A stretch of DNA of 64,000 nt from Amycolatopsis australiensis (lineage in GTDB: Bacteria; Actinomycetota; Actinomycetes; Mycobacteriales; Pseudonocardiaceae): contig NZ_FPJG01000006.1 in NCBI RefSeq assembly GCF_900119165.1, positions 3,038,001 to 3,102,000 of the forward strand. Direction: 5' to 3'. This document shows, piece by piece, positions 57,539-64,000 of this stretch (the first letter of the stretch is position 1; each line of letters begins with the position of its first letter). The notes beneath the pieces are model-generated. The model was not told the DNA's origin and ran no database searches. It worked only from the letters and a program-made list of their open reading frames with translations. Made by a program: the position numbers and the translations under genes.

Positions 57539-58500
57539 GGGACGAAGCGGCCGTGCTCGGTGACCACGGCCGTGACGAGCTCGTACGGGGTGACGTCGAA
57601 GGCGGGGTTGAAGACCCGTGAGCCCGGCGGCGTGAGCGGCACCCCGGCGTATTCGGTGAGCTCACGGGCATCGCGCTCCTCGATGGCGATGCCCGTGCCG
57701 TCGGCCAGCGTCTTGTCCACAGTGGACGAAGGCGCGACGACGACGAAGGGCACACCGTGGTGCCGGGCGGCGATGGCGAGGCCGTAGGTGCCGATCTTGT
57801 TGGCGACGTCGCCGTTGGCGGCGATCCGGTCGGCACCGACGAGAACGCAGTCGACGAGGCCACGCGCCATCGCGGCGGCGGCCGCGCTGTCGGGCTGAAC
57901 GCGGTGGGGGACGTTCTCCTGGGCGAGTTCCCACGCGGTCAGCCGGGCGCCTTGGAGCAGCGGACGCGTTTCGTCGACGAGGACTTCCTCGACGAGCCCG
58001 CGCGCGTGCAGGTGCCAGACGACACCGAGGGCACTGCCCCAGCCGACGGTGGCGAGCCGCCCGGCGTTGCAGTGACTGAGCAGCCGCAACGGCCGGCGCG
58101 GGCACTCGGCGAGCACGACCTCGGCGGCGTGCCGCGAGGCGGTCTCGTTGAGCTGTTCGTCCTCGTCGAGGAGAGCGAGAGCTTCGGCGAGGACGGCTTC
58201 GGGGCCCTGGCCGAGCTTGCCGAGCGCCCGTTCGACACCCCAGGCGAGGTTGACGGCGGTGGGCCGCGCGTTGGCGATGCGTCCGGCTTCGGCCTCGACG
58301 TCGACGTTCTGCCGGGCGGCGAGGGCGACCCCCAGCGCCCCGGCGGCTCCGAGGGCGGGAGCACCCCGGACGGCGAGCCGCTGGATGGCGTCGACGAGCT
58401 GGTCGACGGTCCGCAGCCGAAGCAGCCGGAAGTCGCCGGGCAGCGCGGTCTGGTCGATGATGACGACGGCGTCGTCGGCCCAGTCGATGGTCCTGCGCAC
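57535..58500 (-). CDS. mtnA: S-methyl-5-thioribose-1-phosphate isomerase
   Basis: MtnA isomerises methylthioribose-1-phosphate in the methionine salvage pathway. This 321-residue protein is of the eIF2B-alpha-like fold. It shows QRLAVRGAPALGAAGALG, LSHCNAGRLATVGWGSALG (catalytic Cys), VDETRPLLQGARLTAWEL and VGADRIAANGDVANKIGTY (catalytic Asp). The GTG at 58500 has GGGGAGGG upstream. No other mtn genes are nearby. Confidence 0.93.
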   Translation of the reverse strand: MRRTIDWADDAVVIIDQTALPGDFRLLRLRTVDQLVDAIQRLAVRGAPALGAAGALGVALAARQNVDVEAEAGRIANARPTAVNLAWGVERALGKLGQGPEAVLAEALALLDEDEQLNETASRHAAEVVLAECPRRPLRLLSHCNAGRLATVGWGSALGVVWHLHARGLVEEVLVDETRPLLQGARLTAWELAQENVPHRVQPDSAAAAAMARGLVDCVLVGADRIAANGDVANKIGTYGLAIAARHHGVPFVVVAPSSTVDKTLADGTGIAIEERDARELTEYAGVPLTPPGSRVFNPAFDVTPYELVTAVVTEHGRFVP

Positions 58501-58544
58501 GTGCCCTCCCCGGGTTTTTCGGTTGCGCACCCCGTGACGATGCG

Positions 58545-58946
58545 GTGGTGACCATTGAACGGCAGAACCCGCCCGGACTGCACACCCCACCGGGCTACCA
58601 CCACGTGACCACGACGACAGCGCGCCGCACGGTGTACCTGGCGGGCCAGTGCCCCCTGTCCCCGGCGGGAGAGGTGGTGGCCGGCGGACTGGCCCGCCAG
58701 GTCGCCCAGGTGGCGAGCAACACGGCAGCGGCACTGGCAGCGGCGGGAGCAACCCCGGCCGACGTGGTCAGGACGGTGATCTACGTGGTGACAACGGAGC
58801 GAGAGACGCTGTCGGAGGTGTGGGCCCAGCTGACGACATCGGAGATCGCCGAGGCATTCACATCGGCGAGCACGTTGCTGGGGGTGGCCCAGCTGGGCTA
58901 CCCGGGCCAGCTGGTGGAACTGGAGGTGACGGCAGCACTGGACTGA
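58545..58946 (+). CDS. RidA/YjgF-family protein
   Basis: This 133-residue trimeric Rid-family protein has VYLAGQCPLSPAGEVV, ASNTAAALAAAGATPADVVR and TVIYVV, as in imine/enamine deaminases. The usual catalytic Arg region near the C-terminus is replaced by LGYPGQLVELEVTA, so it may belong to a Rid subgroup without deaminase activity. It starts at GTG 58545 (or 58548), divergent from mtnA. Confidence 0.88.
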   Translation: MVTIERQNPPGLHTPPGYHHVTTTTARRTVYLAGQCPLSPAGEVVAGGLARQVAQVASNTAAALAAAGATPADVVRTVIYVVTTERETLSEVWAQLTTSEIAEAFTSASTLLGVAQLGYPGQLVELEVTAALD

Positions 58947-59215
58947 GGGCGCCGCGAAGCGGCTGGTCACCGGAGGCCGCCGCCACGCGGCAGGGCTCGG
59001 CGAGCGCCGGGATGGGGAGACTCCGGCGAGTGCGAATCCCCGCGGTCGGGCAGGGCTGCCGCGCAGCGGCGGGCCTGCCCGTGGCCGAGGCGGCGAACGG
59101 CAAGAAACCCCGGGCAGACACGACCCCCGCCAACCGGTGCCCGGCCTCCCCATCCCGCGTCCCCGCCCGCCCACACCTCCCCCGGCCCCCCGGCCCCGGA
59201 AACCCGAGAGCGACC

Positions 59216-60010
59216 TCAGAGCCCGACCAGCAAATCGGTCTCGGTGATCCCCGGCCCCTGCCCGGCCCGGATGAACCACTCGGTCCCGAAAGCGAACGCG
59301 AACGCGTCGTCGGGCATGGCGAGCATGAACATGTCCTCGGTGATCTGACTCGGATGAGCCCGCATGGCCGCCCGCTTCAAGCCCACATACTGGGACACGT
59401 CGACCGCCGCCGTGATCTCGGCTTCCGGCTTGCCGAACTCCACGTTCTCCGGAGGCTTCGGCGCCGCCTCCGCGGGCATCAGGCCCTGCTCGACCGCCGC
59501 TTCGAAGCCGCGTTGCATGAACTCGCGGTTGAACGTCGCCTGGAAGACGCGGCTCGTTTCGGCCAGCTCGGCCGCGCGGATGCCGACGCGGTGGACCTGG
59601 ATGTGGTCCGGGTGGCCGTAGTCGCCGTTGTCGTCGTAGACCGTCAGGACGTCCGCCGACTCTTCGCGCAGGATCGCCGCCAGCTGCTCGGCCGCCTTTT
59701 CGACGTCGGCCTGCCAGAAGCACGCCGGGTCGTCGTTCGTCGGCTCGCCCATCATCCCGGAGTCGCGGTAGCCCAGGAACTCGACGCGCGCGACGCCGAG
59801 GACCTCCGCGGCCGCGTGCGACTCCTGCACGCGCCGCTCCCACAGTTGTTCGCCCTCGGCGAGAAAGCCCTCGGGAACCTCGCCGACTTCGCCCTTCGTG
59901 GCGACGACGAGCACGACGCGGTGCCCCTCCGCGACGGCCTTGGCCATCACACCGGCGGTGCGCAGGCATTCGTCGTCCGGGTGGGCGTGGAAGGTGACCA
60001 GAGTTGCCAT
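59216..60010 (-). CDS. PIG-L family N-acetylglucosaminyl deacetylase (mycothiol-type)
   Basis: This 264-residue zinc deacetylase has the first metal motif TFHAHPDDECLRTAG and the second in DDNGDYGHPDHIQVHRVG. It belongs to the family that includes MshB (mycothiol synthesis) and Mca (mycothiol-conjugate amidase). I cannot decide between these roles or a third. The ATG is at 60010. It is probably transcribed alone. Confidence 0.88.
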   Translation of the reverse strand: MATLVTFHAHPDDECLRTAGVMAKAVAEGHRVVLVVATKGEVGEVPEGFLAEGEQLWERRVQESHAAAEVLGVARVEFLGYRDSGMMGEPTNDDPACFWQADVEKAAEQLAAILREESADVLTVYDDNGDYGHPDHIQVHRVGIRAAELAETSRVFQATFNREFMQRGFEAAVEQGLMPAEAAPKPPENVEFGKPEAEITAAVDVSQYVGLKRAAMRAHPSQITEDMFMLAMPDDAFAFAFGTEWFIRAGQGPGITETDLLVGL

Positions 60011-60158
60011 GTCCGCGACGCTACCGGCTGCCACCGACAAAAACCGCCCGCCAGGGTGCGCGGGCGACGGAACGCGTGGCCGCGCCGGCTCGAAGGGCCG
60101 GACCGCCGCCGGACATCGCGGGCCGGCGGACGACGGCAGCGCCGGGCTCGGGGCCGCG

Positions 60159-60950
60159 TCAGATCTGTTCCGCCGGGCACCACCAGGTCGACCGGCCGCC
60201 GACCGTGCCGTGGGTCAACGCCGCGCCGCAGCGCGGGCAGTGGTCGCCGGCGCGGCGGTGGGGGATGATCTCGCCGGTGTGCACGCCGCCGTGCTCGATC
60301 GCGGCGCGCAACGCCTTCCGGAGTGCCTTGTGGAGGTTCGCGAGGTCGTCGCCGCTCAGTTCGTTCACCGGCCGGGCCGGGGCGATCGCGGCCTGCCAGA
60401 GGGATTCGTCGGCCAGCAGGTTCCCGATCCCGGCCAGCACGGACTGGTCCAGCAGCCGTGCCTTCACCGGCGCCCGGCCGCGGCCGACGCGTTCGCGGAA
60501 CTCCCGGCGCGAGACCTCGCCGGCGTCCGGGCCGAGCGCGTCGAGATCGGGGTCGAGCCGGACCCGGCTGAGCCGCCGGGTGTCGAACAGCCGCAGCTGT
60601 TCGCCGTCGGCGAAGGTGATCCCGAACCGGAACCACTCGGGTTTCTCTTCGCGCTCGCGCGCCCGCCCGGGCGGGCCGCTCCGGCCGCCGAACCGCAGCT
60701 GCCCGGCCATTCCCAGGTGCAGGCCGAGGTGGGGGCCGGGCCGCCCGGCCCCGCTTTCCGTTTCGCACCAGAGCGTCTTGCCCCGCCGGTGCGCCCCGGT
60801 GAGCCGCCCGCCCCGCAGCGCGGCGGCGATGTCCCCGGGCGCGTGCGGGCGGCACACCCAGTCGTCGTGGTCGTCGACGTCCCGGATCCGGCGGCCGAGC
60901 GCGTCGGTGAGGACCTGACGGGCGAGTTCCACTTCGGGCAGTTCGGGCAC
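60159..60950 (-). CDS. Formamidopyrimidine-DNA glycosylase family protein (Fpg/Nei) lacking one zinc-finger Cys
   Basis: This 263-residue base-excision glycosylase has the N-terminal catalytic Pro and Glu after the initiator (VPELPEVELARQ), helix-two-turn-helix VLAGIGNLLADESLWQA and a C-terminal zinc-finger segment. The finger reads HCPRCGAALTHGTVG, then WWCPAEQI and stop: the fourth Cys of the usual C-x2-C-x16-C-x2-C is Glu. It may bind zinc with three Cys and one other ligand, or not at all. GTG start at 60950. Confidence 0.9.
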   Translation of the reverse strand: MPELPEVELARQVLTDALGRRIRDVDDHDDWVCRPHAPGDIAAALRGGRLTGAHRRGKTLWCETESGAGRPGPHLGLHLGMAGQLRFGGRSGPPGRAREREEKPEWFRFGITFADGEQLRLFDTRRLSRVRLDPDLDALGPDAGEVSRREFRERVGRGRAPVKARLLDQSVLAGIGNLLADESLWQAAIAPARPVNELSGDDLANLHKALRKALRAAIEHGGVHTGEIIPHRRAGDHCPRCGAALTHGTVGGRSTWWCPAEQI

Positions 60951-60987
60951 GCCGCCCAGTCTGCCGACAACCGCGGGCGCCCGCGCG

Positions 60988-61617
60988 TCAGGCGTCGAGG
61001 GACTGCGGCGAGGCGACTTCCCAGGCGAACCCGTCCGGATCGGTGAACGACCCGGCGGAGGTGTGGACGGCGATCCGGTGCGAGCCACTGCCTTCGGGCG
61101 AGACGCCGGCCTGCTTGGCGAGCGCCTTGCGCCGGTAGAGGGCGAGCTTGATCGGGCCGGCCCCGGCGTCGAACTCGACGTACATGCGGCCGAAGCTCTT
61201 CGCGACGGTGAGCCCGTGGCCGACGTAGAACTTCTTGCTGGCGGCCACGTCGGCGACACCCAGCAGGAGCACGATCGCGTCGAACTCCCGCGTGACCGGG
61301 CCGGTGTTCTTCTTCGCGGAGGTGGCGATGGTCCAGACCGCGCCGTCGGGAGCGCGGACGGCCCCGCCGTAGCCCCACATGGACTTCGCGGCGGGCTTGA
61401 GCGAGGTGGCCCCGGCTTCGAGGGCGGTGCCGATGAGCGAGTCGACGTCGCCGGGCTGGGCGACGGTGAGGGAGAGCGTGAAGCCACGGAACCCGTCGGA
61501 CGGCTGATCGGCGGTACGGAAGCGCAGCTCGCTGGTGAGCCCGAAGGCGTCGGTGTAGAAGCGCGCGGCGGCCGCGGTGTCGGCCACTTCGAGGGTGAGG
61601 GAGTCGATGTTCGTCAT
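60988..61617 (-). CDS. Two-domain VOC (glyoxalase-like) protein
   Basis: This 209-residue protein has two VOC-like halves: DSLTLEVADTAAAARFYTDA at the N-terminus and VLLLGVADVAASKKFYVGHG from about residue 115. It ends DPDGFAWEVASP. It is likely a metal-binding lyase/oxygenase or antibiotic-binding protein of unknown substrate. The ATG is at 61617. It lies 37 bp upstream of the Fpg gene on the same strand. Confidence 0.86.
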   Translation of the reverse strand: MTNIDSLTLEVADTAAAARFYTDAFGLTSELRFRTADQPSDGFRGFTLSLTVAQPGDVDSLIGTALEAGATSLKPAAKSMWGYGGAVRAPDGAVWTIATSAKKNTGPVTREFDAIVLLLGVADVAASKKFYVGHGLTVAKSFGRMYVEFDAGAGPIKLALYRRKALAKQAGVSPEGSGSHRIAVHTSAGSFTDPDGFAWEVASPQSLDA

Positions 61618-61725
61618 GCCGGTAACGCTAGGTGCGGCGCGGTGACCGGCGCTTCTCGATTCCTGATCGGTCTGCCGGGCGGGCCCGGTCGCGGTACTCA
61701 CACACCCGCGAACCGATGGACGCGA

Positions 61726-62187
61726 TCAGTACTCGTTCTTGATCACGAAGTAGGAACCCCGGATGGTCCCGGCCAGTTTCGACTTCTGGCGGGCGAACTT
61801 GAACGCTCCCAGCTCCGCCGGGACCTCCATCCCGTCGGACAGCTTGAACCCCACCGCCCGCTTGCCCGATTCGGCGAGCGTGTACATCACGTTGACCGAC
61901 AGGCCGCTCTCGTAGAACACGTACGCCATCCGGATGCCGTCCACCTCGAACTCCGTCGCTTCGAGCGGGCGGGACGCGATGACGATGTCACGCTCTTCCT
62001 TGAGGATCCGGTGCACCCAGTCGATCGTCGCGGCGGCTTCGCTCGCCGGCTCGACGGTGAACACGTGGTCGTACTTGTTCTTGAAGTAGCGGGCCTCGTT
62101 CGCGCGCAGGCCGGCGAGCGCCGGTGCCACCGGTGACGACTCCAGGCCCACCGTCGACACGGTTTCGAAGTCCACGGCATAGGACAT
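61726..62187 (-). CDS. Conserved-looking hypothetical protein
   Basis: This 153-residue soluble protein begins [20 protein letters not shown] and continues [20 protein letters not shown] and SYFVIKNEY at the C-terminus. It has balanced composition, normal codon use and a GGAGGAA ribosome site, so it is very likely real. I do not recognise the family and see no signal peptide, membrane segment or catalytic motif. It is flanked by a VOC protein and a dienelactone hydrolase. Confidence 0.75.
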   Translation of the reverse strand: MSYAVDFETVSTVGLESSPVAPALAGLRANEARYFKNKYDHVFTVEPASEAAATIDWVHRILKEERDIVIASRPLEATEFEVDGIRMAYVFYESGLSVNVMYTLAESGKRAVGFKLSDGMEVPAELGAFKFARQKSKLAGTIRGSYFVIKNEY

Positions 62188-62298
62188 GGCGAATTCCTCC
62201 GTCTGCGGGTCGGGCCTCTCGTGGGGAAGGTAGACGACTCGGGCGCGCGGCGCACGGTACCCGGCCGTCCGCAGCTCCAGGGGCGTGCCGCCGCCGGC

Positions 62299-62973
62299 TC
62301 AGCTCGGCAGGGTCCGCCGCAGGAACTCCCTGGTCAGGCCCCAGGCGCGTGCCGCCGCCTGCGGGTGGTGGAACATCGGGGCCACGTTGTTGTGGAACGC
62401 GTGCCCCGCCTCCTCCTGGACGTGGATCTCCGCGCCCGGGTGCGCCGCCACCGCGGCTTCGACCACCGCCACGTCCGAGCGCGGGATGTACGGGTCCTGC
62501 CCGCCGAAGTGGAACTGGATCGGGCACGTCACCTTCGCCAGGTCCGCGATCCGCGCGGGCACCGTCGAGCCGTAGAACGACACCGCCGTGTCCGGGTCGC
62601 CCGCCGCCGCGGCCGCGAACGCCAGCGAACCGCCCAGGCAGAAGCCCAGGACACCGACGCCGCCCGTCACCGCGGGCAGGCCGCGCAGGTGCGCCACCGT
62701 CGCCAGGACGTCGGACAGCCCCAGCTCCGGATCGAACGACGAGGCCACCTCCATCGACGCCGCCACGCCCGCCTCGTCGTGCGTCGACGACCAGCCGGGC
62801 GCCGTCCGCCGGAACAGCTCCGGCACCCCCACCACGTAACCCGCCGACGCCAGCTCCGCCGCCACCGAGCGCAGATAGTCGTCCAAGCCGAAGATCTCCT
62901 GGACCAGCACCAGCCCCGGGCCGCGGCCCGACGGCGGGACCCACAGCGGGAGATCGGTCAGCACGCTGTTCAT
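62299..62973 (-). CDS. Dienelactone hydrolase family protein
   Basis: This 224-residue alpha/beta hydrolase has [20 protein letters not shown], nucleophile Cys in [13 protein letters not shown], the Asp in [13 protein letters not shown] and His in EAGHAFHN, the Cys-Asp-His triad of dienelactone hydrolases. Substrate unknown. The ATG at 62973 overlaps the stop codon of an arginase-family remnant (ATGA). Confidence 0.93.
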   Translation of the reverse strand: MNSVLTDLPLWVPPSGRGPGLVLVQEIFGLDDYLRSVAAELASAGYVVGVPELFRRTAPGWSSTHDEAGVAASMEVASSFDPELGLSDVLATVAHLRGLPAVTGGVGVLGFCLGGSLAFAAAAAGDPDTAVSFYGSTVPARIADLAKVTCPIQFHFGGQDPYIPRSDVAVVEAAVAAHPGAEIHVQEEAGHAFHNNVAPMFHHPQAAARAWGLTREFLRRTLPS

Positions 62974-63175
62974 CGGAAGGTCCTTTCCAGGCAGTCGCCG
63001 CCCAGCACCACCGGCAAGCCGCCGGACGCGCGAACCGACGCCACCCAGGTGTACGCCGCCCGCGCGGCCGCGTCGCGGACGCCGTCACCCGGCCGCCACG
63101 TGCCGGTGTACCGGCCCGGCGTCACGACCGCCGGCCCTGGTCGGACGGTGCGTCGATCAGGACGAGGTGCGTCAC
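62970..63175 (-). pseudogene. Arginase/agmatinase-family remnant
   Basis: On the minus strand, GTG at 63175 opens [17 protein letters not shown] and then stops. A shifted frame continues [34 protein letters not shown] and [15 protein letters not shown]. These match the N-terminal part of actinomycete arginase-family proteins (LIDAPS..., then PGDGVRNA, then VLGGDCS). The rest of the enzyme is gone, with a frameshift and internal deletions. The remnant runs straight into the dienelactone hydrolase start. Confidence 0.65.
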
Positions 63176-63240
63176 CCGGTCACCGTACTGGCTCCGCGGC
63201 CGGAGCCGTCCTAAGTTGGGGTGCCGACCAAGGAGGCGTG

Positions 63241-64000
63241 ATGGCTGAGCAGACCAAGTACATCCTGGACGAAGCCGATCTCCCCACGCAGTGGTACAAC
63301 GTCATCCCCGACCTGCCCGAGCCGCCACCGCCGCCGCTGCACCCCGGCACCCGCGAGCCCGTCGGCCCGGAGGACCTGGCCCCGCTCTTCCCGCAGGCGC
63401 TCATCGCCCAGGAAGTGACGACCGATCGCTATGTCGACATCCCCGAGGAGGTCCGGGAGGTCTACCGGCTCTGGCGGCCGTCGCCGCTGTTCCGGGCGCG
63501 GCGGCTGGAGAAGGCGCTCGGCACGCCGGCGCGGATCTACTACAAGTACGAGGGCGTGAGCCCGGTCGGGTCCCACAAGCCGAACACCGCCGTGCCGCAG
63601 GCGTTCTACAACGCGGCCGAAGGCGTCACGCGGCTGACCACCGAGACCGGCGCCGGCCAGTGGGGAAGCGCGCTGGCGTTCGCCTGCGCCCAGTACGGGC
63701 TCGAGTGCGAGGTCTGGCAGGTGCGGGCCTCCTACGACCAGAAGCCCTACCGCAAGCTGATGATGGAGACGTTCGGCGCGACCGTGCACCCCAGCCCGTC
63801 CGAGCTGACCGAGTCCGGCAAGGCCATCCTCGCCGAGCACCCGGACTCGACCGGCAGCCTCGGCATCGCGATCAGCGAGGCGGTCGAGCAGGCGGCGCAG
63901 GACCCGAACGCGCGGTACGCCCTGGGCAGCGTGCTCAACCACGTGCTGCTGCACCAGACGGTCATCGGCGAAGAAGCGCTCAAGCAGTTCGAGCTGGCCG
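63241..64000 (+). CDS. TrpB-like PLP-dependent protein (TrpB2 type), partial
   Basis: This is a tryptophan-synthase beta-like enzyme; 253 residues are visible before the window ends. It opens [20 protein letters not shown] with [15 protein letters not shown], a feature of the TrpB2 subgroup. It then has [16 protein letters not shown], the PLP lysine in [10 protein letters not shown], and [17 protein letters not shown]. TrpB2 proteins act without TrpA in some organisms; function here is not proven. AAGGAGG lies 4 bp before the ATG. No trpA is visible. Confidence 0.93.
   Translation, partial: MAEQTKYILDEADLPTQWYNVIPDLPEPPPPPLHPGTREPVGPEDLAPLFPQALIAQEVTTDRYVDIPEEVREVYRLWRPSPLFRARRLEKALGTPARIYYKYEGVSPVGSHKPNTAVPQAFYNAAEGVTRLTTETGAGQWGSALAFACAQYGLECEVWQVRASYDQKPYRKLMMETFGATVHPSPSELTESGKAILAEHPDSTGSLGIAISEAVEQAAQDPNARYALGSVLNHVLLHQTVIGEEALKQFELA

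Noticed and set aside
58947..59215. A possible small gene between the Rid and PIG-L genes
   Set aside because: The frames on both strands are Arg/Pro/Gly-rich with no start or ribosome site of note; I see only GC-rich spacer.

Overview
The window is about 64 kb of very GC-rich, densely coded actinomycete chromosome. GTG and TTG starts are common and many genes overlap at GTGA or ATGA junctions. An Emb-type arabinosyltransferase (arabinogalactan cell wall), an actinobacterial aerobic B12 cluster, a class V-like DyP peroxidase, a mycothiol-type PIG-L deacetylase, a Glu/Leu/Phe/Val dehydrogenase and P450-ferredoxin pairs together suggest a Pseudonocardiaceae member, most likely Amycolatopsis or a close relative. 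The genus is an inference. I see no tRNA, rRNA or CRISPR array and no prophage.

Layout. 1-3.4 kb: a glycosyltransferase 39 gene with a two-component pair (the kinase runs off the left edge). 3.4-37.3 kb: a dispersed cobalamin (vitamin B12) region. It holds cobN behind a cobalamin riboswitch; cobG-cobH-cobIJ; cobL-cobM-(Gfo/Idh/MocA oxidoreductase)-cobK-bluB; chlID-cobO-cobB-cobC; cobU-cobT-cobS; cobD-cobQ; and a cobalt importer cbtB-cbtA behind a second cobalamin riboswitch. Other genes sit between these blocks: a hydrolase-like unknown, a dead IS481-family element, an ABC-2 exporter with a small XRE regulator, a secreted S53 peptidase, a broken GNAT gene, the Emb arabinosyltransferase, a VOC protein and a WYL regulator. 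37.3-46 kb: a ROK kinase, the DyP peroxidase and glutamate synthase gltB-gltD. 46-53.3 kb: YigZ, an acetyltransferase, a small Cys-rich protein, a divergent Lrp/amino-acid dehydrogenase pair, a PHP phosphoesterase and a fused FAD/Fe-S oxidoreductase. 53.5-57.5 kb: a TetR gene and two divergent P450-ferredoxin units around a PadR gene, with three palindromes in the shared control region. 57.5-64 kb: mtnA, a Rid protein, a PIG-L deacetylase, an Fpg/Nei glycosylase, a VOC protein, a hypothetical, a dienelactone hydrolase, an arginase-family remnant and the 5' part of a TrpB-like gene.

How the genes work together. The cob genes cover most of the aerobic route: ring methylation and contraction (CobIJ, CobG, CobM, CobK, CobL, CobH), amidation (CobB, CobQ), cobalt insertion (CobN with a ChlI-ChlD fusion in place of CobS/CobT chelatase subunits), adenosylation (CobO), lower ligand (BluB) and nucleotide-loop assembly (CobC, CobD, CobU, CobT, CobS). 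CobA and CobF were not found here. Two riboswitches tie metal insertion and cobalt uptake to the B12 level.

The parts most worth a second look are the P450/PadR control region, the uncharacterised oxidoreductase co-translated inside the cob operon, the IS element inserted exactly at a shared pair of stop codons, the PghP-like hydrolase next to the first riboswitch, and an Fpg-family protein missing one zinc-finger cysteine.
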